From positions 1 to 49,809 of the forward strand of contig JAGXFG010000076.1 of the NCBI GenBank assembly GCA_024637395.1: 49,809 nt of DNA, written 5' to 3'. The DNA is from Burkholderiaceae bacterium. Lineage in GTDB: Bacteria; Pseudomonadota; Gammaproteobacteria; Burkholderiales; Burkholderiaceae_E. The translations under genes were made by a program, and so were the position numbers. Of this stretch, positions 7,835 through 16,500 are shown in pieces (position 1 is the stretch's first letter; each line of letters starts with the position of its first letter). The notes below the pieces were generated by a model. That model saw nothing but the letters and a program-made list of their open reading frames with translations. It was not told the DNA's origin and made no database searches.

Positions 7835-9289
7835 CTAGGGCCTATCGCGCCCCAAGACCCGCCCGGGCCGCGCCCCGCTCGAGCGGCCCTCTCGCCAAAC
7901 GATCGAGCCGTTGACGATGACGGTATCGATACCACGCGCCGGCGCGATCGGCGCGGCATACGTGGCCACCTCATCGATCGTATTCGCGTCGAAGAGGGTC
8001 AAATCCGCGTAGGCCCCTTCCTTGAGCACACCCCGGTCGCGCAAACCGAAGGTCTCCGCGGTAAGCCCGGTCATCTTGTGAACGGCGGTCTCCAGCGGGA
8101 ACAGCCCAAGTTCGCGGCTGTAGTGGCCCAGAACCCGTGGGAAGGTCCCCCAAAGCCTCGGATGCGGCGCCGCGTCATGCGGCAGTCCATCGGAACCGAT
8201 CATCGTCGGAGGGAAGCGCAGGATGCGCTGCACGTCATCCTCGTCCATCTTGAAGTAAATCGCGCCCGCCGGACTCAGGCGCTCGATCGCCTCGGCCTGG
8301 GAGACGCCCATGGTCGCCGCGATGGCATCCAGATCGCGCCCGGCATACTGCGGCAGCGCCTTGGACCAGCTGACGATCACGCGCGAGGCACTCACGGCCC
8401 GATGTTCCGACAAGACCGTGGAACCGGCCGTATAGGGGTAGCAGTCCAGACCGATCGGCTGCGTTGCCATCCGCTCTTCAATCAGTGCCAGCGTCTCTCG
8501 GGAGCGCCCGTGGTTCGCCCGCTCGCTCAACTTGTGATGCGAGATCACCACCGGCACGCCGACCTCAAGTCCGATCCGGAAGCTCTCCTCCAGCGAGTCC
8601 ATGACGCCATTTGCCTCGTCCCGCATGTGGGTGCAGTACAAACCGTTGAAGGCCTTGAGGGGCTGGCAGATCTGAATCACCTCTTCCGTCGGCGCCGCGA
8701 TCGCCGGCTCGTAGAACAGCCCGCTCGAGACACCGATCGCACCGGCGCCCATGGCCTCCACGACCAGCTCGCGCATGGCCTCGATCTCGGCCGGGCTGGC
8801 CGGCTGCGTGAGGTCATCCATGGTCGCCACGCGCAAGGTGCTGTGGCCCACCAGCATCGCGCAGTTGGTGGCGGCTGGCGCGCCGCGCAGCGCATCCAGG
8901 TACGACCTGAAAGTGCGGAAACGGAACCATTGGCCCTCGTCATCGAGCAGATTCAGCGGCGGCGTGACGGGGTTGGGAATCGGTCGCGGCATCGGTGCCA
9001 GCGACACCCCGCAATTGCCGCCGATGACCGTGGTCACACCCTGGCTGACCTTGGGGGTCATGTCCGGACTCGAGAGCATGAAGCGATCATCGTGGGTGTG
9101 CGCGTCGATAAATCCCGGCGCCGCGATGGCGCCCGCCAGGTCAATCTCCTCGGTACCATGCTGCCCGGAAAGATCACCCACGCGCGCGATGCGATCGCCC
9201 CGGACGCCGATGTCGCCCGCGAAACGGGGCGCACCGGTTCCGTCGATGATGGTCGCGTTGCGAATCAGTAGATCAAAGGATTGCGTCAT
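7835..9289 (-). CDS. N-acyl-D-amino-acid deacylase (D-aminoacylase family)
   Basis: 484 residues, the normal length. A zinc amidohydrolase that removes the acyl group from N-acyl-D-amino acids. Expected ligands are all present: His64 and His66 in GFIDAHTHDD, Cys93 in GGNCGVSLAP, His220, His250 and the catalytic-type Asp366 in IGSDG. This Cys/His set is typical of D-aminoacylases and separates it from dihydropyrimidinases. ATG at 9289 has AAGGGG five bases upstream. It is the last gene of the long minus-strand cluster, 38 bases after a D-threonine-aldolase-like gene, which supports work on D-amino acids. Side-chain preference (D-Glu, D-Asp or neutral) cannot be read safely. Confidence 0.92.
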   Translation of the reverse strand: MTQSFDLLIRNATIIDGTGAPRFAGDIGVRGDRIARVGDLSGQHGTEEIDLAGAIAAPGFIDAHTHDDRFMLSSPDMTPKVSQGVTTVIGGNCGVSLAPMPRPIPNPVTPPLNLLDDEGQWFRFRTFRSYLDALRGAPAATNCAMLVGHSTLRVATMDDLTQPASPAEIEAMRELVVEAMGAGAIGVSSGLFYEPAIAAPTEEVIQICQPLKAFNGLYCTHMRDEANGVMDSLEESFRIGLEVGVPVVISHHKLSERANHGRSRETLALIEERMATQPIGLDCYPYTAGSTVLSEHRAVSASRVIVSWSKALPQYAGRDLDAIAATMGVSQAEAIERLSPAGAIYFKMDEDDVQRILRFPPTMIGSDGLPHDAAPHPRLWGTFPRVLGHYSRELGLFPLETAVHKMTGLTAETFGLRDRGVLKEGAYADLTLFDANTIDEVATYAAPIAPARGIDTVIVNGSIVWREGRSSGARPGRVLGRDRP

Positions 9290-9327
9290 TCTTGCCCCTT
9301 ACTCGATTGGTGGCTGGATCGCCACGT

Positions 9328-10443
9328 TCACAGCAGCGCGCCGCGCGCGGCAATCGGCCAGATTGCCTCCACCAGGTCACCGCGCACACAGATCAGTTCA
9401 TCGTAAAGATTGACGGTCGGGTCGCAATGCCCCGGCACCAGCATCAGCCGGTCTCCAAGGGACAAGGAGGCAGCCTGCGGCGTGGCGATGACGCCGTGTT
9501 CGTCCGCCGCTTTCAGGTAACGCAGGTCAGCGCGCTGCCAGATGCCGGGCATCCCCGAATCGACGCTGGACGCCTTCAGGCCGGCGTCGACGATGGCGCG
9601 ATCGGCCGTTGGCCGGCTCATGACCGTCGTCATGACGAAAAGAGCGTGCTCAAACTGCACATCCCCCGCGGCGCGCTGGTTGTCGCCGTAGTCTCGGTCC
9701 ATGAAGACGTAGGAACCGGCCTGAATCTCGTCGAAAACACCCGAGTCGCGCTCGTGCAGGAAGCTGCCGGTACCCGCGCCTGTGATCCGCTCGACGGCGA
9801 TACCGCAGTCTTCGATCAACTTCCGGCTCCTCTGAGCTGCCTCAACCGCGCTGGCAATGGCCGCCGCGCGGGCCTCCGGCGCACGCAGGTGCTGGGCCGG
9901 ACCGTGGTAGCAGTGCAGGCCCGCGAAACGCAGTGGCGTGCTTCGGGCAATTTGTTGTGCCAGGCGCGCCGCATCTTCTCCGGGCGCCACCCCGCAGCGG
10001 TGCCCGCCGACATCGACTTCGACGTAGACATCCAGTGGCACCCCTTGCGCGAGCGCAACGGCGGCCAGTGCGCTCACCTGAAGTGGATCGTCGACCAGAA
10101 CGCCCATGCGCGCACGCCGCGCGAGATCGGCCAGATGGCGTAGTTTGGTCTCCCCGACCAACTCGTTGGTCACCAGGACATCGCGGATACCAGCCTCCAC
10201 GAACACCGCCGCCTCGCTAATCTTCTGGCAGCAAATGCCGACCGCACCCAACGCCACCTGGCGCAGCGCAATCTCAGGGCATTTGTGGCTCTTGGCATGG
10301 GCGCGCAGGCGCACGGAGCGCCCGCGCAGCGCCGTAGCCATGCTTTCCAGATTACGCTCGAACGCGTCAAGATCCAGGACGAGCGCCGGTGTATCGATAG
10401 CGCTGAGGTGCTCGCCCAGCCGGGCGGCTTTCCAGGGACTCAT
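9328..10443 (-). CDS. DSD1-family PLP enzyme, D-threonine aldolase-like
   Basis: 371 residues of the fold-type III alanine-racemase-like family that holds D-threonine aldolase, D-3-hydroxyaspartate aldolase and eukaryotic-type D-serine dehydratase. The PLP lysine is Lys51 in RAHAKSHKCP. Near the C-terminus GHCDPT gives the metal pair His339 and Asp341, the His-x-Asp form I associate with the aldolases. It would split beta-hydroxy-D-amino acids into glycine and an aldehyde, or act on a relative. ATG at 10443 has AGGA about ten bases upstream. Located between the uronate-dehydrogenase-like gene and the D-aminoacylase gene. A second family member at 28496-29632 has His-x-Cys instead. Confidence 0.88.
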   Translation of the reverse strand: MSPWKAARLGEHLSAIDTPALVLDLDAFERNLESMATALRGRSVRLRAHAKSHKCPEIALRQVALGAVGICCQKISEAAVFVEAGIRDVLVTNELVGETKLRHLADLARRARMGVLVDDPLQVSALAAVALAQGVPLDVYVEVDVGGHRCGVAPGEDAARLAQQIARSTPLRFAGLHCYHGPAQHLRAPEARAAAIASAVEAAQRSRKLIEDCGIAVERITGAGTGSFLHERDSGVFDEIQAGSYVFMDRDYGDNQRAAGDVQFEHALFVMTTVMSRPTADRAIVDAGLKASSVDSGMPGIWQRADLRYLKAADEHGVIATPQAASLSLGDRLMLVPGHCDPTVNLYDELICVRGDLVEAIWPIAARGALL

Positions 10444-10480
10444 AGGTGCAAGGTCCTAAATTGGTGGGTCGATGGGGTTA

Positions 10481-11407
10481 TCAGTCGCCGACTAATCCGA
10501 GGCGACCACTGGAGCCGGATTCGCCGCCCAACAGCAGTCTGCGGATATCGGCCGCGTAGACGATTTCGGAATCATCGTGGGGAGTGTAGCCGAGCTGTCG
10601 GCGGGCGGATTCCAGCGACCAAAAGGCACGGGTGTTGTCCGAAATTCCGTAGGCAATCACCCATGGCACTTGATCTTCGGCGACGATGCGCTCGGCTTCC
10701 AGCGCGGCCCGGAAGAGCGCCGCGCAGTCCCGATCGCTGAGGTAGGCGCCGAGCGCCCGCTTGAAGGCCGCCCTACCGGATGGCCGCGTCAGCGACGACG
10801 GCGCGACCGGGGCATCGGGCTCATAGCGAGCTGCGACGATCGGATACGGCGATCCGATGCGCAGCATCACCATCTCGATGCGGCGACCGAAGACGCCACA
10901 GGCATAAGGATAGGCGAGCAGCTCATAGGACGCCTTGGCCCAGCCGTAGAAGTTGTCCGCCAGCGGCAGGTCGCTCGGATAGACCAGTTCGCGAGCGCGG
11001 CGATGGATCTGGGCGTGTTCATACCAGTCGGCGGCATGGTTGGAGGAAACCATGACGATCCGCCGGACGCCTGACTCCAGGGCGCAGCGATAAATGCGCT
11101 GCGCCATGCGGATGTTGGCGAACTCGGCATCGAAGCGCTCGATCTGGGGGGGCAGCAAACTGTAGACGTCGACTTCGCCTGACGGAACATAGGCGCTGTG
11201 AACGACGACCTCGACTCCCTCGAACAACTCGGCCAGATCGGCCTCAGTGGCCGCCAGGAGATTGAGTTCGCGGAAGCTGGCGTCGACCGTCACTTGTGCG
11301 GGGGCGCGGATATCCGTAAGTCGCAGATCGTGGCGTCCGGCGAGCCCCGGCATCGCCAGCGTCGCGACATGCCCGGCGGCCCCTGTGATCAACACCTTCA
11401 TCGTCAT
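10481..11407 (-). CDS. NAD-dependent epimerase/dehydrogenase, uronate dehydrogenase-like
   Basis: 308 residues, extended short-chain dehydrogenase fold. TGAAGHV near residue 8 is the nucleotide-binding turn; VSSNHAADWY and FYGWAKASYE supply the catalytic Ser and Tyr-x-x-x-Lys. The order and the SSNH motif resemble uronate dehydrogenase, which oxidises hexuronates to aldarolactones, but identity cannot be measured here and other sugar-type substrates are possible. ATG at 11407 overlaps the upstream stop as ATGA (11404-11407); another ATG two codons later is possible. A TRAP transporter in the same cluster fits a sugar-acid substrate. Confidence 0.85.
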   Translation of the reverse strand: MTMKVLITGAAGHVATLAMPGLAGRHDLRLTDIRAPAQVTVDASFRELNLLAATEADLAELFEGVEVVVHSAYVPSGEVDVYSLLPPQIERFDAEFANIRMAQRIYRCALESGVRRIVMVSSNHAADWYEHAQIHRRARELVYPSDLPLADNFYGWAKASYELLAYPYACGVFGRRIEMVMLRIGSPYPIVAARYEPDAPVAPSSLTRPSGRAAFKRALGAYLSDRDCAALFRAALEAERIVAEDQVPWVIAYGISDNTRAFWSLESARRQLGYTPHDDSEIVYAADIRRLLLGGESGSSGRLGLVGD

Positions 11408-12660
11408 TCCTCTCCGGCGATCAGCGGCGGCGCACTGCCTGCGGCCGCGCCGTCGGCCAATGCCCGGTTGATCCAATCGAGCCGATTGAGCGGCATCATC
11501 GCATAGTGGTAGAAGTCGATACCGGCGGCGTGTGCGGAGCGCGCGACCGCGACCTTGGCACGCAGATTCTCCTCCAGCTCGCAGTCCGGATGAAGTGGGC
11601 GCAAGGCCAGCGAGATCCTGGCATCGGGGCCCAGCAGTTTACGGTAGCTGGCCAGCAGCGTCGCGAGACGCGGCACCGTGTCGACGTAGCCCAAGACACA
11701 GAGCTCGTCACATACCGCGGCAACCGCAACCGGATCAATGCCCAGCTTGCGCGAGGACTCGGTAACCTCGTCGTCGGCACCGGTGCCGTGCATCACGTGC
11801 GACATGGTGCCCGCGTGGTCGATGAAACTGAGCTGCGCCCCTCCCGTCGCCAGCGCTTCCCGCACCTCCGCGACCAGGCTCGTCACGGTCGCGATGCGCG
11901 CCCCCACGTACTTGAAGAGCTCATCTTGCGCCGACTCTGTGAGTAGCGGCGCCGCGGCCCCGGGCGCCAGTTGCCCTTGCCAGATTGGTTCCAGGGCGGC
12001 GCGCACCGCGGTGACCAGGTCGGCCACGGCGACGCCCGCCTGCGCGCCGGCGGCTCGGCAATGCGGACAGAAACACAGCGACAGCAAGGTGCGCGCCGCT
12101 GCGGGCAGGCGCAGCAGGTAGCGCTCGTGATGTTCGCCGTGCTCCAGGGGCCGGTAGTGCAGGCTCTCGGCCATCAGGCGCTGCACCGGGTAGCGCGCAA
12201 GATCGCCGGCCAGTTCGCGGCAGTAGTCACGCACGCGCGGGTTGGCCGGACACAAGTCACTCAGATATGGATCGCCGTAGACATTGCGGGTCGCGCAGTC
12301 GGGAAACGCGGTGGCCAGGAAGGAGTTGTGCAGGAAGATGGTCCAGGCGGTCACGGCCAGTCCGCGCTGTTCGGCCCGCCGGCACAATTCCGCCAGCACG
12401 TCGACGTCCCCGGCAGCAGCGGCTATTCGCGGCGTCAGGCCGCTGCGGTAGCGGCCCCGCTCCGGCACGAACCAGGCGACGTCGCCCTGGTTGCGATAGA
12501 CGTGAAATTTCGGGTTGTGGGGAAACACGTCCCGCGCGTCATGGTAGGTGGCCGACAGCGCGATGCCATCCAGGCCGCCGCGCTCCTGCAGGTTGTCGAG
12601 GACGGCATCGTAGCCCTCGCCGAGGAGATCGGTGCCAAAGACAAAGGCCGCAGACTTCAT
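11404..12660 (-). CDS. uncharacterised 418-residue protein, possible TIM-barrel hydrolase-like
   Basis: I do not recognise a named family with confidence. The pattern of alternating hydrophobic strands, early DGIALSATYHDARDVFPHNP, the aromatic VYRNQGDVAWFVP, AWTIFLHNS, MAESLHYRPLEHGEHHERY and a late YHYAMMPL, resembles glycoside-hydrolase-like TIM barrels. A FCPHC-type motif (LCFCPHC near residue 195) may bind metal. ATG at 12660 has AGGAG five bases upstream; an earlier in-frame ATG at 12822 adds a tail without ribosome site. It follows a D-2-hydroxyacid dehydrogenase by 8 bases and overlaps the next gene by ATGA, so it clearly belongs to the catabolic operon. No signal peptide, hence cytoplasmic. 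Confidence 0.8.
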   Translation of the reverse strand: MKSAAFVFGTDLLGEGYDAVLDNLQERGGLDGIALSATYHDARDVFPHNPKFHVYRNQGDVAWFVPERGRYRSGLTPRIAAAAGDVDVLAELCRRAEQRGLAVTAWTIFLHNSFLATAFPDCATRNVYGDPYLSDLCPANPRVRDYCRELAGDLARYPVQRLMAESLHYRPLEHGEHHERYLLRLPAAARTLLSLCFCPHCRAAGAQAGVAVADLVTAVRAALEPIWQGQLAPGAAAPLLTESAQDELFKYVGARIATVTSLVAEVREALATGGAQLSFIDHAGTMSHVMHGTGADDEVTESSRKLGIDPVAVAAVCDELCVLGYVDTVPRLATLLASYRKLLGPDARISLALRPLHPDCELEENLRAKVAVARSAHAAGIDFYHYAMMPLNRLDWINRALADGAAAGSAPPLIAGEE

Positions 12661-12668
12661 GGGAACTC

Positions 12669-13637
12669 CTAGTACCAGAGGGCCTTGTCGACCAGATTGC
12701 GCAGCGGAGCACCGGCGGCGAAACGCTGCGCGTTGTCGCAGAGTACTTCCAGGCGGCGCTCGGGGATGTAGGGTCCGACCACAGCCACGTGCGGGGTGAG
12801 CAGCGCACGCGGTTCCCGCCACAACGGGTGCTCGGGCGGGAGGGGTTCGATCTCGAAAACGTCGAGCGCGACGCCACCCAGGCGCTGCTGGCGCAGCGCG
12901 GCCACTACGGCGTCGAGTTGCACGGTGGCGCCCCGGCCGATGTTGACCAGCAGTGCCCGCGGGCGCATCAGTGCCAGGCGCCGGGCATTGATCAGCCCTT
13001 CGCTTTCCGGGGTATGGGGCAAGGTCAGGATCACCGCATCGGCGAGCGGCAGCAAGCGGTCCAGCTCCTGCGGCGACAGAATCTCTTCAATCCCCTCGGC
13101 CGGGTCGGTCCGGCGCGGATCGACCCCGATGACTCGAGCACCGAAAGCGCTGACCATCCGGCCGATCTCGGCGCCGATCCCGCCGACGCCGACGACGAGC
13201 ACGGTGCTCTCGGGCAGATGCAGTATGTCTTCGTCGGCGAGGTGCCGCAGCCACTCGCCGCGGATTTGCTGACGCATATAGCCGGGCAGGCCTCGGGCGA
13301 GCGCGAGCAACATCGCAACCGCGTGAATCGCCACGTGATCGTTGTAGATGCAGCGAAAATTTGTGACCGCGACCGGGTGCGTGACCAGTTCGGGGAAGAA
13401 GTAGCCCGGGGGTGGTGCAGCCATCGGTGCCTGCAGCCAGCGCAGCTTGGTGGCAACAGCCAGCAATTCGGGATCGAGCGTTCCGTAGGCCGCATCGGCA
13501 TCGGGCAAAAGCCGCAGCGCCGCTTGTCGATCCGCGGCCACGTGAATCCGCAGTTCGGGGGCGGCCTGGCCCACGGCCCGGGCCCACGCCGCCGTCAGCT
13601 CATCGGCAGGGGGCAACATCACGAGGTTCAGCGTCAT
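12669..13637 (-). CDS. D-2-hydroxyacid dehydrogenase (first of tandem pair)
   Basis: 322 residues. NAD(P)-dependent interconversion of a D-2-hydroxy acid and its 2-oxo acid. GVGGIG at 150-155 is the nucleotide turn; the catalytic triad is Arg235 (NIGRGA), Glu264 (EIEPLP) and His283 (TPHVA). ATG at 13637 has GGAG seven bases upstream and overlaps the upstream stop as ATGA. The longer open frame reaching 14063 is only a shadow of the neighbouring gene. Directly follows a second, clearly diverged dehydrogenase of the same family, suggesting different substrates or directions rather than a recent duplication. Confidence 0.9.
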   Translation of the reverse strand: MTLNLVMLPPADELTAAWARAVGQAAPELRIHVAADRQAALRLLPDADAAYGTLDPELLAVATKLRWLQAPMAAPPPGYFFPELVTHPVAVTNFRCIYNDHVAIHAVAMLLALARGLPGYMRQQIRGEWLRHLADEDILHLPESTVLVVGVGGIGAEIGRMVSAFGARVIGVDPRRTDPAEGIEEILSPQELDRLLPLADAVILTLPHTPESEGLINARRLALMRPRALLVNIGRGATVQLDAVVAALRQQRLGGVALDVFEIEPLPPEHPLWREPRALLTPHVAVVGPYIPERRLEVLCDNAQRFAAGAPLRNLVDKALWY

Positions 13638-14581
13638 GGCACAACTCCAGGCGGTTGGACAACACGGTTGCACCAGTCGCCACGCCCGGAGAAGGCTGCC
13701 AGGTTGGCGCTGAAGATCGCTCCCCAGCGCGGACCGAAGCCCGGGCTGTCGCCGGCGTTGTGGGCGCTGAGCACGACGTTGGGCAAATTCCACAATGGCG
13801 ATTCCGCCGCGAGAGGCTCGGTGGCCGTGACGTCGAGTCCGGCCCCCCGGAGGTTCCCGGACGTCAAAGCACGAATCAGCGCGTTCTCGTCGATCAGGCT
13901 GCCCCGCCCGACGTTCACGATCCATCCGGCGCCGAGGAGCTCGAGCTCGCGCGCACCGATCAACGCCGACCGATCCGGCAACGCGGGCGCAGTAAGCAGC
14001 ACGATGTCGGCCCACTCGCACACGGGCAAGAGCTGTTCGACGCCGCGCACATCGGTCAGGCACCCTTGGTAGCGGTCGGGATGGCGCTTGACGCCCACCA
14101 GCGACACCCCCCAGTTCTGCGCGCGACGCGCCACAGCCTCACCGATCCGGCCGAGTCCGACGATGCCCAGTTTCTTGCCCGCCAGCTCTTCGCCGGGCAG
14201 CTCGATCCATTGCCGTCTGGTCATGTTGCGCACCGACTCGCCGATGCGCCGCGTCAACGCGAGCAGCAGCGCGAAGGCGTGCTCGGCAACACATTCGGCG
14301 TGAACCCCCGCCGCAGTGGTCAAGACTACCTGGTGTGCGCGCAACCGATCCAGCGGATATTGCTCGATGCCCGCGCCGGCCCCTGCGATCCACCGCAGCG
14401 ACGGCACCAGAAATGCGTCCTGCCAGACGTAGGTGACCAGAACCGACGCACCTTCTTCGAGGGCGCGGGTCACCCCGGCATCGTCGTCAGGACAGTGCAG
14501 AACGATATCCGGGATCCCCCGCAGAAAGTGCTCGACCCCGGGGGGGCGCTTGGGATGCAGAACGACGTGAATCGTCGACAT
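13634..14581 (-). CDS. D-2-hydroxyacid dehydrogenase (second of tandem pair)
   Basis: 315 residues, same family as its downstream neighbour. GLGRIG at 142-147, catalytic Arg226 (VNVGRGSL), Glu255 (TATEPL) and His274 (LSAHNAG). ATG at 14581 with GGGAGA upstream. It follows the ABC permease gene by 32 bases and overlaps the next dehydrogenase by four bases. The pair sits between an importer and amide or sugar enzymes, so handling of 2-oxo or 2-hydroxy acids released from the imported compound is a fair inference. Confidence 0.9.
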   Translation of the reverse strand: MSTIHVVLHPKRPPGVEHFLRGIPDIVLHCPDDDAGVTRALEEGASVLVTYVWQDAFLVPSLRWIAGAGAGIEQYPLDRLRAHQVVLTTAAGVHAECVAEHAFALLLALTRRIGESVRNMTRRQWIELPGEELAGKKLGIVGLGRIGEAVARRAQNWGVSLVGVKRHPDRYQGCLTDVRGVEQLLPVCEWADIVLLTAPALPDRSALIGARELELLGAGWIVNVGRGSLIDENALIRALTSGNLRGAGLDVTATEPLAAESPLWNLPNVVLSAHNAGDSPGFGPRWGAIFSANLAAFSGRGDWCNRVVQPPGVVP

Positions 14582-14613
14582 GGAGGTCTCCCGATACCAG
14601 TTGGGACGCGCGC

Positions 14614-15540
14614 TCAGAGAGCGGTATCAGGACGCGCGGCGCCGCCGCCGTGGCGGGGGTCGAGCACGTCGCGAATCGCGTCGCCCAGAATGTTGAAGGC
14701 GAGCATCAGCGCCACCAGGGCCACAGTGGGCCAGATGACCAACCACGGCGCTACGGTCATGAAGTCGCGCGCCTTCGACAGCATACTTCCCCAGTCGGCG
14801 AGCGGGGGGCTGACTCCGAGGCCCAGGAAACTGAGCGAGGCATAGGCGAGCTGGGCGGTCGACATGCTCAAGGCCGCCAGGACGACGACGGGCGGCAGCA
14901 CATTGGGGAGCATGTGCCGCAGCAGGATCACCGGCGTGCTGACGCCGGCCAGTCGCGCCGCATCCAGGTACTCGCTCGTCTTGACGCTGAGCGCGCTGGC
15001 GCGCGCGATGCGCGCGAACCGGGGCGTATAAACAATTGCGATGGCCAGCGTGGCGTTGAACAATCCCGGACCCAGCACGGCCACGATGATGATGGCCAGC
15101 AGCAGTGTCGGGAACGCGAACAGCACATCCTGGCTGCGGTTCAAAACGGTGTCGACCAGGCCGCCGAAATAGCCGGCTATGATCCCGATCAACACCCCCA
15201 GCGCCATGGCGATGGCCACCGAGAGGAACGCCACCGCGACCGCGATGCTCGCTCCGTCGATGACCCGGCTGAGGGTGTCGCGCCCCAGTTCGTCGGTGCC
15301 GAACAGGTGCCGCATGGAGGGGCCGGTGAGCAGACTGGCATATTCGTTGGCGTTGGGATCGTAGGGCACCACTGCCCGGCCGAAAACGGCCAGCAGGACA
15401 AAGAACCCGACAATCAGCAATCCGAAGGCGCCTCCCTTGTGGCGCATCAATTCAGCAATGAAACCCTGGCGCCGCGGCTTACGCGCGAAGCGCAAGGCGC
15501 TCGCCGGCACGCTTGCGTTGGAGTCGTGGTCTGGGGTCAT
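14614..15540 (-). CDS. ABC importer permease, DppC type (cluster 1)
   Basis: 308 residues. Inner-membrane subunit of a peptide/opine/nickel-type importer. A cytoplasmic N-terminus of about 35 residues is followed by the DppC-specific first helix, a periplasmic loop with LFGTDELGRDTLSRVI, and the BPD_transp_1 core with the EAA loop (SEYLDAARLAGVSTPVILLR region, shortened here). ATG at 15540 overlaps the DppB-type stop as ATGA, so both permeases are made in step. It is the last importer gene before the tandem dehydrogenases. Confidence 0.93.
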   Translation of the reverse strand: MTPDHDSNASVPASALRFARKPRRQGFIAELMRHKGGAFGLLIVGFFVLLAVFGRAVVPYDPNANEYASLLTGPSMRHLFGTDELGRDTLSRVIDGASIAVAVAFLSVAIAMALGVLIGIIAGYFGGLVDTVLNRSQDVLFAFPTLLLAIIIVAVLGPGLFNATLAIAIVYTPRFARIARASALSVKTSEYLDAARLAGVSTPVILLRHMLPNVLPPVVVLAALSMSTAQLAYASLSFLGLGVSPPLADWGSMLSKARDFMTVAPWLVIWPTVALVALMLAFNILGDAIRDVLDPRHGGGAARPDTAL

Positions 15541-16484
15541 CGCGCTCTTTGCCGAGGGTCGAGGAGGGGATAAAGAAGGTCGATGACCGCGTTGATGACG
15601 ACGAACGCGATCGCGAACACCAGCGTCGTGGCGGTCACCATCGGGTAGTCGCGCGTCGCGATCGCCTCGAGCATGCCGCGTCCCAGTCCAGGCAAGGAGA
15701 AGATCTGTTCGACGACGATCAGCCCGCCAAGCATCACGCCGAACTGGAATCCGATGAAGGTGATGATCGGCGGGAGGGCGTTGCGCAGCGCGTGCAAGTA
15801 ATGGATTCTCGGCAGGCGCACACCCAGCGAGCGCGCGGTGACGATGAACGGGTCGGAGAGCACTTCGAGCATTGCGCTGCGCGTCATCTGCATCGTCATC
15901 GCGGTGATCGGGAAGGTGATGGTGAGCAGCGGCATAGCCATCGACCGCAGGTGCATCACCGGGTCTTGGGACCAGGGCGTAAACGACATTCGAAACAGGT
16001 CGGGTGCGACGCGCGACCCGACCAGAAGAATCAGAATGCCGATCACAAAGATCGGCACCGAGAACGCGACAAGCAGCAGTGAACGAATGCCGACGTCGAG
16101 TCGCTTGTTGGCGTGCACGGCGGCCACGATCCCCGCCGGCAACCCAATCAGCGTCGAGACGACCAGACAGAGCATGGCCAGTTCGATCGAGACCGGAATC
16201 TGCTGGGCGAGATCGGTGCTGACCCTGCGCCCCGTAATCGGCGAAGTGCCCAGCTCACCATGCAATGCGTTGCCCAGCCAGCGCACATACTGGACCGGGA
16301 GCGGCTGGTCGAGTCCAAGGTTGCGCCGCACCTCCTCGAATTGCTCCTTGGTCGCACCCTCCTGTCCGACGATGACGCTCGTCAGGTCACCCGGGATCAA
16401 CGACCCGAGACTGAACACCAGAACCGTGACCGCAAAGAGGACTGCGATCATGGCTGCCAGGCGGGTCAAGACGATCTTCAACAT
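15537..16484 (-). CDS. ABC importer permease, DppB type (cluster 1)
   Basis: 315 residues, inner membrane. First helix at 9-30 followed by the DppB hallmark LIPGDLTSVIVGQ and the LGLDQPLPVQYVRWL segment; the EAA loop that touches the ATPase is at about 212-236 (TARSLGVRLPRIHYLHALRN). ATG at 16484; an upstream in-frame ATG at 16592 lies inside the ATPase gene and adds unrelated residues. It starts 16 bases after the DppF-type stop and overlaps the DppC-type gene by four bases. Confidence 0.93.
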   Translation of the reverse strand: MLKIVLTRLAAMIAVLFAVTVLVFSLGSLIPGDLTSVIVGQEGATKEQFEEVRRNLGLDQPLPVQYVRWLGNALHGELGTSPITGRRVSTDLAQQIPVSIELAMLCLVVSTLIGLPAGIVAAVHANKRLDVGIRSLLLVAFSVPIFVIGILILLVGSRVAPDLFRMSFTPWSQDPVMHLRSMAMPLLTITFPITAMTMQMTRSAMLEVLSDPFIVTARSLGVRLPRIHYLHALRNALPPIITFIGFQFGVMLGGLIVVEQIFSLPGLGRGMLEAIATRDYPMVTATTLVFAIAFVVINAVIDLLYPLLDPRQRAR

Positions 16485-16500
16485 GGCATCCCCGGGCTCG

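Noticed and set aside
12267-14072. Open frame of 601 codons on the plus strand
   Set aside because: Lies opposite two well-supported dehydrogenases and the 418-residue protein; composition is Arg/Gly/Pro-rich without motifs.
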